Positions 34,248 through 42,294 are shown, numbered from the stretch's first letter. The stretch is 64,000 nucleotides of DNA from UBA7236 sp964463165 (GCA_964463165.1 CAYXBK010000002.1:1-64000); one strand, 5' to 3'. The notes: generated by a model from the sequence alone, not told the origin. Made by a program: numbers and translations.

Positions 34248-34493
34248 TTATTTTTGAGTTGCACTTTCAACTGCAGCATCATCCACGTCTGTTCCAAACA
34301 ATTCATCTTCCGCAGGCTGGTTCAGCACTTCGTCGGTTTTTTGCGCCTCAGTCATTGTTTCGGAAGCACCGGTTTCAACAGAAGTGGTAACCGTATCCAT
34401 ATTATCCTGCTCTTTATCGCCATCAGCTTTTCCTTTACAGGCAACAAATAACGTGAGTGCAAGGGCTACAGAGAAATAAGATAGTTTTTTCAT
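34248..34493 (-). CDS. Small acidic lipoprotein
   Basis: The 81-residue protein has a lipoprotein signal peptide, MKKLSYFSVALALTLFVAC, with Cys19 as the probable lipidated residue. The mature part is short, acidic and low in complexity (rich in Asp, Glu, Thr and Ala) with no hydrophobic core, so it is probably disordered. No family is recognised. It is a clean single-gene unit with a TAACTTTG -7 box upstream and a perfect terminator downstream. It may be a surface or periplasmic spacer-type lipoprotein, but this is only a guess. Confidence 0.8.
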   Translation of the reverse strand: MKKLSYFSVALALTLFVACKGKADGDKEQDNMDTVTTSVETGASETMTEAQKTDEVLNQPAEDELFGTDVDDAAVESATQK

Positions 34494-34519
34494 TTTTGAT
34501 GGTTTTGTTTATTTCGTTA

Positions 34520-34527
34520 CAAAGTTA
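34520..34527 (-). promoter_or_regulatory. -7 box of the small lipoprotein gene
   Basis: On the minus strand TAACTTTG, an exact -7 match 26 bases before the ATG. A clear -33 TTG is not seen at 17-21 bases. Confidence 0.5.
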
Positions 34528-34544
34528 TGCAAAATTGTTGTCCG

Positions 34545-35858
34545 TTATTTTTTACGGAAGAAAATATTGATCGGAACACCTGAAAGAGGAAATTCCTCCC
34601 TCAATTTATTTTCGAGGTAGTTCCTGTAGGGCTCACGGATATAATCCGGATAATTTGTAAAAAAGGCAAATGTCGGAATCTGTGCCGGGAGCTGGGTCAC
34701 ATATTTAACATTAATGAAATGCCCGCGAACCGCCGGAGGATGATAATCTTCGAAAGCTTTTTGCATGATTTCATTTAATCGGGAGGTTGATACTTTCAGT
34801 TTTTTATGTTCGGCAACATCAAGCGCAATTTCAAGCGCTTTGAAAATGCGGGTTTTTTCGAGAGCTGAAATAAACAGGATCGGCACATCTCTGAAAGGTG
34901 CAAGCTTTTCACGAATATGATCTTCATATTCTTTTGTGGTATTCGTTTCTTTTTCAACGGCATCCCATTTATTCACCAGCACCACTACACCTTTTTTCTT
35001 TTTTTCAATTGTTCTGAAAATAGAAAGATCCTGACTTTCAATTCCAGTAGTTGCATCTATCATCATGAGGCATACATCACTGTCGTCAATTGCTTTGATC
35101 GCACGAATTACCGTATAAAACTCAAGGTCTTCTTTTACTGCTGCTTTTTTTCTGATCCCTGCAGTGTCAATTAATACAAAATCTTTTCCGTATAAATTAT
35201 AGCGTGTATGAATTGCATCACGGGTTGTGCCGGCAATATCGGTAACAATATTTCTTTCCTGTCCGATCAATGCATTCAGCAATGTTGATTTTCCGACGTT
35301 GGGTTGTCCTACAATTGCAAATTTTGGTAAAGCATCAATTTCCTTGTTTTCATTTTTCACATCTTCAGGCATTAATGCAGTGATCTTATCGAGAAGTTCA
35401 CCGGTACCGCTACCTGTAATTGAAGAAACGAAAAATATATCTTCAAAACCTGCTGCATAAAATTCTGTGGCATCGAGATGACGGCGATTATTATCCACTT
35501 TATTTACAACAACAAGAACATGTTTATTTGACTTGCGCAGCATGCGTATCACATCATCGTCAAAAGCTGTGATACCGGTTGTAACGTCCATCATGAATAC
35601 AATCAAAGAAGCTTCTTCAATTGCAATTTTCACCTGACTGCGGATCGCGGATTCGAATACATCTGAAGAATTAGCTACAAATCCGCCGGTATCTATCACA
35701 TCAAATACTTTCCCGTTCCATTCCACAACCCCATAATGCCGGTCGCGGGTTACACCGCTGAAATCATCTACAATCGCATGCTTCTCCCCTATCAACCTGT
35801 TAAACAGAGTTGATTTCCCGACATTCGGGCGGCCAATGATTGCAACGGTAAAACTCAT
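34545..35858 (-). CDS. der: Ribosome biogenesis GTPase Der (EngA)
   Basis: Der is an essential GTPase with two tandem G domains that helps 50S subunit assembly. From the ATG at 35858 the protein has 437 residues, the family norm; an in-frame upstream extension to 35915 adds 19 unrelated residues. The first G domain starts MSFTVAIIGRPNVGKST (P-loop 8-15) with NKVD. The second starts FAIVGQPNVGKSTL with DTAGIRKK and NKWD. The C-terminal KH-like domain (about 350-437) ends in PINIFFRKK. An initiator tRNA gene lies upstream on the same strand. era, another ribosome-assembly GTPase, is divergent on the other side of the tRNA. Confidence 0.97.
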   Translation of the reverse strand: MSFTVAIIGRPNVGKSTLFNRLIGEKHAIVDDFSGVTRDRHYGVVEWNGKVFDVIDTGGFVANSSDVFESAIRSQVKIAIEEASLIVFMMDVTTGITAFDDDVIRMLRKSNKHVLVVVNKVDNNRRHLDATEFYAAGFEDIFFVSSITGSGTGELLDKITALMPEDVKNENKEIDALPKFAIVGQPNVGKSTLLNALIGQERNIVTDIAGTTRDAIHTRYNLYGKDFVLIDTAGIRKKAAVKEDLEFYTVIRAIKAIDDSDVCLMMIDATTGIESQDLSIFRTIEKKKKGVVVLVNKWDAVEKETNTTKEYEDHIREKLAPFRDVPILFISALEKTRIFKALEIALDVAEHKKLKVSTSRLNEIMQKAFEDYHPPAVRGHFINVKYVTQLPAQIPTFAFFTNYPDYIREPYRNYLENKLREEFPLSGVPINIFFRKK

Positions 35859-35954
35859 AATTCCAAAATGTTTTAAAAACAAATTCCCGCAGCTATCGTA
35901 AAGGATCGCACTCAAATTCTGCGGTCATTTGCGCTATCTGCGGGAAATTTTTAG

Positions 35955-36027
35955 TAGCGGGGGTTGGACTCGAACCAACGGCCTTCGGGTTATGAGCCCG
36001 ACGAGCTACCAACTGCTCCACCCCGCG
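35955..36027 (-). tRNA. Initiator tRNA-fMet (CAU)
   Basis: The minus strand folds as a full cloverleaf: acceptor CGCGGGG / CCCCGC, D-arm GAGCAGTTGGTAGCTC, anticodon arm CGGGCTCATAACCCG with anticodon CAT, and T-arm GTTGGTTCGAGTCCAAC. The three G:C pairs flanking the anticodon loop and the unpaired first base (C1 opposite T72) mark it as the initiator rather than the elongator form. In most bacteria the mismatch is C1 with A72, so T72 is a variant. The CCA end is not encoded. A perfect Bacteroidota promoter lies upstream at 36057-36088, and der follows downstream on the same strand. Confidence 0.95.
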
Positions 36028-36056
36028 ATATAATTCTTTTGTTTAAGAACGAGCCG

Positions 36057-36088
36057 CAAAGATAGGCTTTAAAACATGCATAAGCAAA
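36057..36088 (-). promoter_or_regulatory. Promoter of the initiator tRNA
   Basis: On the minus strand TTTG (36088-36085), a 20-base spacer and TATCTTTG (36064-36057). It ends 29 bases before the tRNA 5' end. It may also drive der, which follows the tRNA without a convincing terminator. Confidence 0.8.
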
Positions 36089-36095
36089 TACTGCT

Positions 36096-36103
36096 TACTT
36101 TTG
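36096..36103 (+). promoter_or_regulatory. -7 box directly before era
   Basis: TACTTTTG is an exact -7 match ending eight bases before the era ATG. This implies a leaderless or very short-leader mRNA. No clear -33 TTG; the region overlaps the upstream part of the tRNA promoter. Confidence 0.5.
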
Positions 36104-36111
36104 GCTGATTT

Positions 36112-36990
36112 ATGTTCAGATCAGGATTTGTAAATATTATCGGGAAGCCGAATGTGGGGAAATCGACATTAATGAACGCTCTTGTCGGGGAAAAACTGGC
36201 GATCATCACCCCAAAAGCACAAACTACAAGAAAACGGATTCTGGGTATCGTGCAATCGGATGAATCGCAGATCATTTTTTCGGATACACCGGGTTTTATT
36301 CATCAACCGCAATATAAATTACACGAATGGATGAACGAACAGATCGGGATCGCTTTGCAGGATGCGGATATCCTCCTGCTCATGACCATGCCCGGCGATG
36401 ATCCGGATGCGGATGATCCGTTGCTGAAAAAATTGGCGGAAATTAAAATTCCGCTCTTTATCGTGATAAATAAAATCGATACGGTTTCAGTTGCAACAAT
36501 TGAGGCAATAAAAAATAAATGGATAAACGTATTTCCCGGAAAAGAAGTGTTTACGATTTCTGCACTGAAGAAAAAAAATATTGACCTCTTGCAGAAAAAA
36601 ATAAATGAATTTATTCCAGAGCATCCCCCATATTTTGAAAAAGATGAACTCACTGATCAAACCGAAAGATTTTTTGCAGCTGAAATGATCCGTGAAAAAA
36701 TATTTCTGCACTACCAGCAGGAAATACCTTATTCGGTTGAAACAGCTGTTGAGGAATATAAAGATAAAGGTGATATCATCGTAATTAAAGCAACCATATT
36801 TGTGGGCCGCGATGCGCATAAAAATATTATTATCGGAAAAGGCGGTACTGCAATTAAAAAAGTTGGTATTGATGCAAGAAAAGATATCGAAGAATTCACC
36901 GGTAAAAAAGTATTTCTCGAATTATTTGTCAAGGTAAAAGAGAATTGGAAAAACGATGACCGGATGCTGAAATATTTCGGGTATAATTAA
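36112..36990 (+). CDS. era: GTPase Era
   Basis: Era is a GTPase that binds 16S rRNA and assists 30S maturation. The 292 residues are the normal length. The G domain (about 1-170) shows the P-loop in NIIGKPNVGKSTLMNAL, the switch DTPGFIHQPQY, and NKID. The C-terminal KH domain (about 200-290) has the RNA-binding signature IIIGKGGTAIKKVGI. The ATG at 36112 is the natural start, with only eight bases after the -7 box. The stop is followed directly by an inverted heptamer array that separates era from the convergent porin gene. Confidence 0.97.
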   Translation: MFRSGFVNIIGKPNVGKSTLMNALVGEKLAIITPKAQTTRKRILGIVQSDESQIIFSDTPGFIHQPQYKLHEWMNEQIGIALQDADILLLMTMPGDDPDADDPLLKKLAEIKIPLFIVINKIDTVSVATIEAIKNKWINVFPGKEVFTISALKKKNIDLLQKKINEFIPEHPPYFEKDELTDQTERFFAAEMIREKIFLHYQQEIPYSVETAVEEYKDKGDIIVIKATIFVGRDAHKNIIIGKGGTAIKKVGIDARKDIEEFTGKKVFLELFVKVKENWKNDDRMLKYFGYN

Positions 36991-37128
36991 TTGGCTTCTA
37001 GCCGCTAGCTACTGGCTACCAGCGGCCTGATGTTGGAATTTAGCAATTACTGTATTTTGGCCAGAGGCTAGCGGCTAGTAGCTAGCGGCTAGTAGCTAGT
37101 GGCTAGCGGCCAGTAGCCAGTAGCCAAC
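36991..37128. repeat. Inverted heptamer arrays between era and the ompA-type gene
   Basis: The right part (37059-37128) is ten units in exact 7-base register, consensus RGCYAGY (for example GGCTAGC, AGCTAGT, GGCCAGT). The left part (36991-37024) holds about five units in the opposite orientation. CTAGCCGCTAGCTACT (36998-37013) is perfectly complementary to 37077-37092, so a 16 bp stem can form around a spacer. The arrays fill the whole 140-base gap between two convergent genes and may act as a bidirectional terminator. Confidence 0.85.
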
Positions 37129-37130
37129 CA

Positions 37131-38666
37131 CTAATCCTTCTCCACCAATTTAATTTCCACTCTCCTGTTTTGCGCTCTTCCCGCAGCAGTATTATTTGGT
37201 GCAATTGGCCGCGATTCACCGAAGCCTGCAGAAGTCAATCTGCTTTCATTAATTCCTTTATCGATAAAATATTTTCTCACTGCAGCGGCACGGCGGTCCG
37301 ATAAATCCTGATTCATTTTATCATCTCCCTGATCGTCGGTATGTCCTTCGATCGACCAGCTTGTTGCCTGATATAATTTCATTATGCTGACAATATTATC
37401 AAGTGTTGCGTAAGAAGATGTTTTAATGATATCCTTTCCGCTTTCAAATTGAATTGCTTTTGCAGCGAAATTAATTTTCTGAATTATTTCTTTCTTTTCT
37501 TTTTCTTCAATTGCAGGACAACCTTTATTTGATTTTACACCCGGTTTATCAGGACAATTATCATCAATATCTGCAATTCCATCACCATCATTATCCGGAC
37601 ATCCGCCCAAAATTTTATCGCCGCGGTCTTTCGGACAACGATCATCCTTATCTGCAATTCCATCATTATCAGAATCCGGGCAGCCTCCAAATTTTTCCAA
37701 ACCTTTTTGTGTTTTGCATGCATCATCCAGATCCGCAATTCCGTCTCCATCACTGTCCGGACAACCGCTTAATTCTTTAAGGCCTTTATCTTTCGGGCAG
37801 CGGTCATCTTTATCTGCAATTCCATCAGCGTCGGAATCAGGACAACCGCCGAATATAACAAGCCCTTTCTCAGTCGGGCATGTATCATCCTTATCTGCCA
37901 GCCCGTCATTATCAGAGTCGGGGCAACCATTAAACGCCGGTAACCCTGCTTCATTCGGGCAGGCATCTTCCGCATCGGTAATTTTATCATTGTCGGTATC
38001 GGGACAACCCATAAATAATGCAATTCCTGCTTTATCCGGACACGCATCTTCCCAGTCTGCAAATCCATCGCCATCTGTATCTTTTCCTTCACCAAACCTG
38101 ATCACCATTCCAATTGCATGTTGCATATAATCCGTTCCGGGATCGCTGTTGATCGCATAACCTGTCTGCAGGTTCAATCCGAATTGTTCGGTGAGCCAGA
38201 TATCGAAACCCAATCCGATCTTCGGTGCGAACAACGTATTTTTTTCATTATTTATATCCAGATAATTTGCACTGGCACCGGCAAATAAATACGGGTCAAT
38301 GCACGACCGTTCTGAAAATATATATCCGTTTGCAAAATGGTAATTCAAGGTTAAATCAACATCCGAAAAAATTCCGAATTCCGCAGATTTTACAGCCAGA
38401 TCTTTTTCAATATATGCAAGCGAAATTGATCCGTTGATGGAGAACGACGGATTTAAACTGCCGCCAAGCGTAATCCGGTTTAAAACAAATCCATTATTCC
38501 AGTCATATGTCGTGTCGATCAGGTCACCGAAATAATCCTGATTCACATTATAATCGATCGCATGCGTTCCGAATCCGAATTTGATCGGGTGATCTGAATT
38601 TTGAGCTTGTGTATTTGTGTATGTGAGAAGAATGAGTGAAAAAAGAAAAGCAATTTTAGAATTCAT
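37131..38666 (-). CDS. OmpA-family protein with thrombospondin type 3 repeats
   Basis: The 511-residue outer-membrane protein has a signal peptide (KIAFLFSLILLTYTNTQA, about 4-21) and an N-terminal beta-barrel-like domain (about 22-190). Seven calcium-binding thrombospondin type 3 repeats follow (about 194-375, pattern DSDNDGIADKDDRCPKDKG). The C-terminal OmpA peptidoglycan-binding domain (about 400-511) contains IEGHTDDQGDDKMNQDLSDR and AGRAQNRRVEIKL. The family ties the outer membrane to the cell wall, and the acidic repeats act as a rigid calcium-stiffened spacer. It is very common in Bacteroidota. A near-match minus-strand TACCTTTC (38694-38701) may be its -7 box. Confidence 0.93.
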   Translation of the reverse strand: MNSKIAFLFSLILLTYTNTQAQNSDHPIKFGFGTHAIDYNVNQDYFGDLIDTTYDWNNGFVLNRITLGGSLNPSFSINGSISLAYIEKDLAVKSAEFGIFSDVDLTLNYHFANGYIFSERSCIDPYLFAGASANYLDINNEKNTLFAPKIGLGFDIWLTEQFGLNLQTGYAINSDPGTDYMQHAIGMVIRFGEGKDTDGDGFADWEDACPDKAGIALFMGCPDTDNDKITDAEDACPNEAGLPAFNGCPDSDNDGLADKDDTCPTEKGLVIFGGCPDSDADGIADKDDRCPKDKGLKELSGCPDSDGDGIADLDDACKTQKGLEKFGGCPDSDNDGIADKDDRCPKDRGDKILGGCPDNDGDGIADIDDNCPDKPGVKSNKGCPAIEEKEKKEIIQKINFAAKAIQFESGKDIIKTSSYATLDNIVSIMKLYQATSWSIEGHTDDQGDDKMNQDLSDRRAAAVRKYFIDKGINESRLTSAGFGESRPIAPNNTAAGRAQNRRVEIKLVEKD

Positions 38667-38795
38667 AGCGGTTATTTTAGTGAAACAACAAAATGAAAGG
38701 TAATGCGAATTAAGGAGATTTCAGAAATCCTGCAATGATTTATGCACACACGTGAAAGGGAACTTTTCCAACTGTATCTGTTAATGAACCTTGAT

Positions 38796-38803
38796 TAACT
38801 TTG
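38796..38803 (+). promoter_or_regulatory. -7 box of trxB
   Basis: TAACTTTG is an exact -7 match 28 bases before the trxB ATG. CTG stands 21 bases upstream in place of the -33 TTG. Confidence 0.5.
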
Positions 38804-38831
38804 CACGCTTTATTACTCAGATATTGATTCT

Positions 38832-39764
38832 ATGGAAGTTCTAAAATGCCTGATCATCGGTTCGGGTCCTGCGGGATATACCGCTGCGATTTATGCAGCC
38901 CGTGCGAATTTAAAACCCGTTATGTATACCGGTATTGAACCGGGCGGGCAGTTAATGCAGACAACGGATGTTGAAAATTTCCCGGGTTATCCGACCGGAA
39001 TTCTCGGCCCTGAAATGATGGAAGATTTTAAAAAACAGGCGGAGCGTTTCGGCACCGATATTCGTTTCGGTATTGCAACCAAAGTAGAACTCGAAGGAAA
39101 AATCAAAAAAGTATATTTTGATGACGGTACGTCAGTAGAGGCTTATGCCATTATCATCGCAACCGGCGCATCAGCAAAATGGCTCGGCCTGCCGTCTGAA
39201 AAAAAATTAAACGGAAATGGTGTGAGTGCATGTGCAGTTTGTGACGGTTTCTTTTTCCGCAATCAGGAAGTTGCATTGGTGGGCGGCGGAGATACCGCAT
39301 GCGAAGAAGCAATGTATTTATCTAAACTCTGTACTAAAGTTCATATGATCGTGCGTAAAGATCATTTTCGTGCAAGTAAAATTATGCAGGATCGTGTGAT
39401 GCATGCACAGAATATTGAAATTCACTGGAATTCGGAAACAGTAGAAATATTGGGAGATAATGTGGTTACAGGTGTACGAATAAAAAATACGATTTCAGGA
39501 GAATTGAAGGAATTACAGGTAACCGGTTTTTTCGTCGCAATCGGTCATCAACCCAATACTCAAATTTTTGAAGGCATGCTTGAACTCGACATGCAAGGTT
39601 ATATACAAACAAAAAACGGCACTGCTAAAACAAATATAAACGGTGTATTTGCTGCAGGAGATGTGCAGGATAAACATTACCGCCAGGCGGTTACTGCTGC
39701 AGGTTCCGGATGTATGGCGGCTCTTGATGCCGAAAGGTATTTAACGGAAATCGGTATTGAATAA
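38832..39764 (+). CDS. trxB: Thioredoxin reductase
   Basis: This cytosolic FAD enzyme transfers electrons from NADPH to thioredoxin. The 310 residues are the normal length of the low-molecular-weight form. The FAD loop is CLIIGSGPAGYTAAIYAARA (about 6-25). The redox-active disulfide is CAVC (134-137). The NADPH loop is VALVGGGDTACEEAMY. The C-terminal FAD contact is NGVFAAGDVQDKHYRQ. All key residues are in place. A glutathione-peroxidase-family gene follows after 56 bases and a bacillithiol gene after that, so this is a thiol-redox neighbourhood. Confidence 0.96.
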   Translation: MEVLKCLIIGSGPAGYTAAIYAARANLKPVMYTGIEPGGQLMQTTDVENFPGYPTGILGPEMMEDFKKQAERFGTDIRFGIATKVELEGKIKKVYFDDGTSVEAYAIIIATGASAKWLGLPSEKKLNGNGVSACAVCDGFFFRNQEVALVGGGDTACEEAMYLSKLCTKVHMIVRKDHFRASKIMQDRVMHAQNIEIHWNSETVEILGDNVVTGVRIKNTISGELKELQVTGFFVAIGHQPNTQIFEGMLELDMQGYIQTKNGTAKTNINGVFAAGDVQDKHYRQAVTAAGSGCMAALDAERYLTEIGIE

Positions 39765-39820
39765 ATTTTCTGCCAAACTATTTACGGAATTCTATGTTTA
39801 TGTTGTGAAGAAGAATTACA

Positions 39821-40309
39821 ATGGATAAATCAATTTATCAATTTAAGGTTACAACATTACAGGGCAAAGAAATTTCTCTCGAAGCGTATAAAGGAAAAGT
39901 TTTGTTGATTGTAAATACTGCAACACGATGCGGCAAGAGGGGACAGCTGGAAGACCTTGAAACCATCTATCAAAAATATAAAGACAGGGGATTTAGTGTT
40001 CTCGGATTTCCGTCGAATGACTTTGCACAAGAGCCATTAAATGGCGAAGCAATTCAGGAATATTGTTCAATCAATTACGGCGTAACTTTCCCAATGATGA
40101 ATAAAATTAATGTGCGTGGTGAAAATGCCGACCCGCTCTTTTCTTTTTTTTCAGATAAAAATAAAAATGGTGTGATCGCACGGACACCAAAATGGAATTT
40201 TTATAAATTCCTGATCGGGAAAGATGGCTTCGTGCGGGACAGTTTCTGGACATATCGCAGGCCGGTGAATAAAAAAATTACAGATGCAATTGAAAATGCA
40301 TTGATGTAA
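39821..40309 (+). CDS. Glutathione peroxidase family thiol peroxidase (variant motifs)
   Basis: The 162-residue protein has the thioredoxin-fold peroxidase layout. The peroxidatic Cys37 is in LIVNTATRCGKRGQ, the usual position, and the conserved Trp125 is in TPKWNFYKF. Two features differ from the standard family: the loop after the Cys reads GKRGQ rather than GFTPQ, and the usual FPCNQF segment is FPSNDF (63-68), so the Gln of the catalytic tetrad is Asp and the first downstream Cys is Ser. Cys82 could serve as a resolving residue. It probably uses thioredoxin or bacillithiol, given trxB upstream and bshB1 downstream; this is inference. Activity as a classical peroxidase is less certain. Confidence 0.85.
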   Translation: MDKSIYQFKVTTLQGKEISLEAYKGKVLLIVNTATRCGKRGQLEDLETIYQKYKDRGFSVLGFPSNDFAQEPLNGEAIQEYCSINYGVTFPMMNKINVRGENADPLFSFFSDKNKNGVIARTPKWNFYKFLIGKDGFVRDSFWTYRRPVNKKITDAIENALM

Positions 40310-40416
40310 TATCTTACCCGAGAAGTTAATCTTCACCTCCCCTATACTTAATTCTTGCTTTACAATTTTGGTGGGAACGGCATATTTTAAACATGCATGT
40401 TCATGAAAACTTATTT

Positions 40417-40424
40417 TATTTTTG
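40417..40424 (+). promoter_or_regulatory. -7 box directly before bshB1
   Basis: TATTTTTG is an exact -7 match ending four bases before the ATG at 40429. It implies leaderless transcription unless the gene is read from the trxB-gpx transcript. Confidence 0.4.
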
Positions 40425-40428
40425 AGAG

Positions 40429-41145
40429 ATGAAACTCGACATCCTTGCAATCGGCGTACACCCCGATGATATTGAATTAGGCTGTGCCGGCACGCTGATT
40501 TCCCATATCCAAAAAGGAAAACAGACAGGCTTGCTCGATCTTACCCGCGGCGAATTGGGTTCGAGAGGCAATGCAGATATCCGCGATGCGGAAAGTGAAA
40601 AAGCAAAAAAAATAATTGGTGCTGCAGTGAGAGAAAATCTAAATCTGGCAGATGGCTTTTTTGAAAATAACCGGGAATCACAAATTAAACTAATACAGGT
40701 GATCAGAAAATATCAGCCTGAAATTATTTTATGCAATGCAATTCACGACCGCCATCCTGATCATGGACGTTCTGCACAGTTGGTTGAAGACGCTTCATTT
40801 TATGCCGGATTATTGAAAATAGAAACCAGTTTGAATGGCACTGCGCAAATTCCATGGCGGCCGAAAATTGTTTTACATTATATTCAGGACAGGTACATCA
40901 AACCGGATATTGTTGTAGATATTACATCAACATGGGAAAAGAAAATGGAAAGTGTGATGGCACATGCATCACAATTTTACAGTGAAAATTCCACGGAACC
41001 GGAAACCTATATCGCATCAAAACAATTTCTCGAAAATGTGGCTTCGCGGCATATGGAATTCGGCAGAACATGTGGCTTTACATTTGCAGAAGGATTTACC
41101 TGCGGAAGAATTATGGGAATTACAAACCTGTTTGAATTATTCTGA
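40429..41145 (+). CDS. bshB1: Bacillithiol biosynthesis deacetylase BshB1
   Basis: This is a zinc-dependent LmbE-family deacetylase that removes acetyl from N-acetylglucosaminyl-malate in bacillithiol synthesis. The 238-residue length and the start MKLDILAIGVHPDD are characteristic. Zinc ligands are in HPDD (11-14) and HPDH (109-112), with the catalytic Asp just after the first His. The segment LTRGELGSRG and the C-terminal EGFTCGRIMG match the BshB1 group. bshA and bshC are not in the window. The neighbourhood (thioredoxin reductase, thiol peroxidase) fits a role in low-molecular-weight thiol metabolism. A small secreted-protein gene follows after only three bases. Confidence 0.93.
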   Translation: MKLDILAIGVHPDDIELGCAGTLISHIQKGKQTGLLDLTRGELGSRGNADIRDAESEKAKKIIGAAVRENLNLADGFFENNRESQIKLIQVIRKYQPEIILCNAIHDRHPDHGRSAQLVEDASFYAGLLKIETSLNGTAQIPWRPKIVLHYIQDRYIKPDIVVDITSTWEKKMESVMAHASQFYSENSTEPETYIASKQFLENVASRHMEFGRTCGFTFAEGFTCGRIMGITNLFELF

Positions 41146-41148
41146 AAC

Positions 41149-41850
41149 ATGAAAAATATTTTTGCATTTACTCTCATCATCATTTGCACATCAACCGGAT
41201 TTTCGCAAAATGAAATCTACATGATCTTCCCCGGTCAATTTCACGATGATGAAATTGATAATGAATTTGCAAATCAGAAATGGTTTGGTTTATTTGAAAT
41301 GGAAGATTACTATTATGTCAGGAAAACAACTATTCACATCTCGAAAATTTATGACCCGATCGCAGATGAGGACAGTTTAAATCCAACCGGTGATCTTGTG
41401 CAGGCGGATGAAGAGGGTAATTGCGTTTTATTGATTAAAGGAATCAACGGATTAAAAGAAAGGCCTTTGATCGGTATCGGCATAGAAGATAATTTTTTAT
41501 TGCCCGGAGAACAAACATCATTTAATTATAACGACCTGCATTATACACTTTCAGCGGAAGGTGACCCCATCGATACGGCTACGGGCTGGTTGAACGGGAA
41601 TTACCGTTTAATACTGGAAGAAACAAATCAATTACATGTCAAACAAATCATTTCTGACGACAGCTTATACAGTGAAACACCGTATTCAATCATGTGGATC
41701 GGCGACCTGGACGGAGATAATGAAATTGATCTGCTGATTAATTTATCGAATCACTATAATTTAAGCTTTCCGGTTTTATTTCTTTCTTCACGTAAAGCAA
41801 AAGGAAATTTAGTGAAGCGTTCTGCTGAATTTTCAAGCGTAGGTTGCTGA
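41149..41850 (+). CDS. Secreted hypothetical protein behind bshB1
   Basis: I do not recognise this 233-residue protein. It has a clear signal peptide (MKNIFAFTLIIICTSTGFSQ). The body is acidic and beta-rich. Near residue 185 the segment IGDLDGDNEIDLLINLS resembles a calcium-binding FG-GAP/VCBS-type loop (DxDxDxxxD). The middle part alternates charged and hydrophobic residues without a known motif. It begins three bases after the bshB1 stop, so it is in the same transcript. A functional link with bacillithiol is not evident. Its stop is close to the convergent rplS terminator hairpin, which may serve both strands. Confidence 0.75.
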   Translation: MKNIFAFTLIIICTSTGFSQNEIYMIFPGQFHDDEIDNEFANQKWFGLFEMEDYYYVRKTTIHISKIYDPIADEDSLNPTGDLVQADEEGNCVLLIKGINGLKERPLIGIGIEDNFLLPGEQTSFNYNDLHYTLSAEGDPIDTATGWLNGNYRLILEETNQLHVKQIISDDSLYSETPYSIMWIGDLDGDNEIDLLINLSNHYNLSFPVLFLSSRKAKGNLVKRSAEFSSVGC

Positions 41851-41881
41851 AAATAAAAATCCCGGTTCATGGAACCGGGAT
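41851..41881 (-). terminator. Terminator of rplS
   Basis: ATCCCGGTTC (41859-41868) and GAACCGGGAT (41872-41881) form a perfect 10 bp stem with a 3-base loop. On the minus strand TTTTTATTT follows. It can also stop plus-strand transcripts from bshB1. Confidence 0.9.
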
Positions 41882-41906
41882 ACTATGATCACATACAATC
41901 AATTTC

Positions 41907-42269
41907 TTATTCGGCTGTAGTTGTGTTTTTTGTTTCTTTAATCCTTGCAGATTTTCCTTTTAATCCACGGAGATAGAAAATTTTTGCTCTGCGCACTTTA
42001 CCTGATTTATTCACTTCAATTTTCTCAACGTTTGGAGAGAATAAAGGGAATATTCTTTCAACACCAATTCCGTTTGAAATTTTTCTTACGGTAAATGTTT
42101 GTGTTCTTCCCTGTCCTTTACGTTGAAGAACTTCACCCTTAAAAGCCTGGGTCCTTGATTTATCGCCTTCAACAATTTTATAATATACAGTTATCGTGTC
42201 GCCTGCCTTAAATACAGGAATATCTTTACCTGTGATCAGGTCCATCTCGAGCGTTTTAATAAAATCCAT
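41907..42269 (-). CDS. rplS: 50S ribosomal protein L19
   Basis: L19 sits at the 30S-50S interface. From the ATG at 42269 the protein has 120 residues, the usual length, beginning MDFIKTLEMDL. An upstream in-frame extension to 42335 crosses the promoter and is rejected. Family signatures are GDTITVYYKIVEGDKSRTQA, RKGQGRTQTFTVRKIS, GVERIFPLFSPNVEKI and KIFYLRGLKGKSARIKE. It has its own strong promoter (42295-42325) and terminator, so although it follows rpsP-rimM-trmD in order it can be expressed separately. Two repeat arrays lie between it and trmD. Confidence 0.97.
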   Translation of the reverse strand: MDFIKTLEMDLITGKDIPVFKAGDTITVYYKIVEGDKSRTQAFKGEVLQRKGQGRTQTFTVRKISNGIGVERIFPLFSPNVEKIEVNKSGKVRRAKIFYLRGLKGKSARIKETKNTTTAE

Positions 42270-42294
42270 GACTCTCGTTTTTAAAAGTGAGCCG

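Noticed and set aside
34545..35915. Longer start for der at 35915
   Set aside because: The extra 19 residues have no family counterpart. The ATG at 35858 puts the P-loop at the standard position.
35881..35945. Terminator between the tRNA and der
   Set aside because: CCCGCAG and CTGCGGG can pair, but across a loop of about 45 bases. That is too long for an efficient intrinsic terminator.
37131..38130. Several long open frames opposite and within the thrombospondin-repeat region
   Set aside because: They arise from the periodic GA-rich codons of the calcium-binding repeats and give repetitive, non-protein-like products.
40391..40400. Palindrome ACATGCATGT upstream of bshB1
   Set aside because: A short perfect palindrome could be an operator, but it occurs once and lacks any supporting context.
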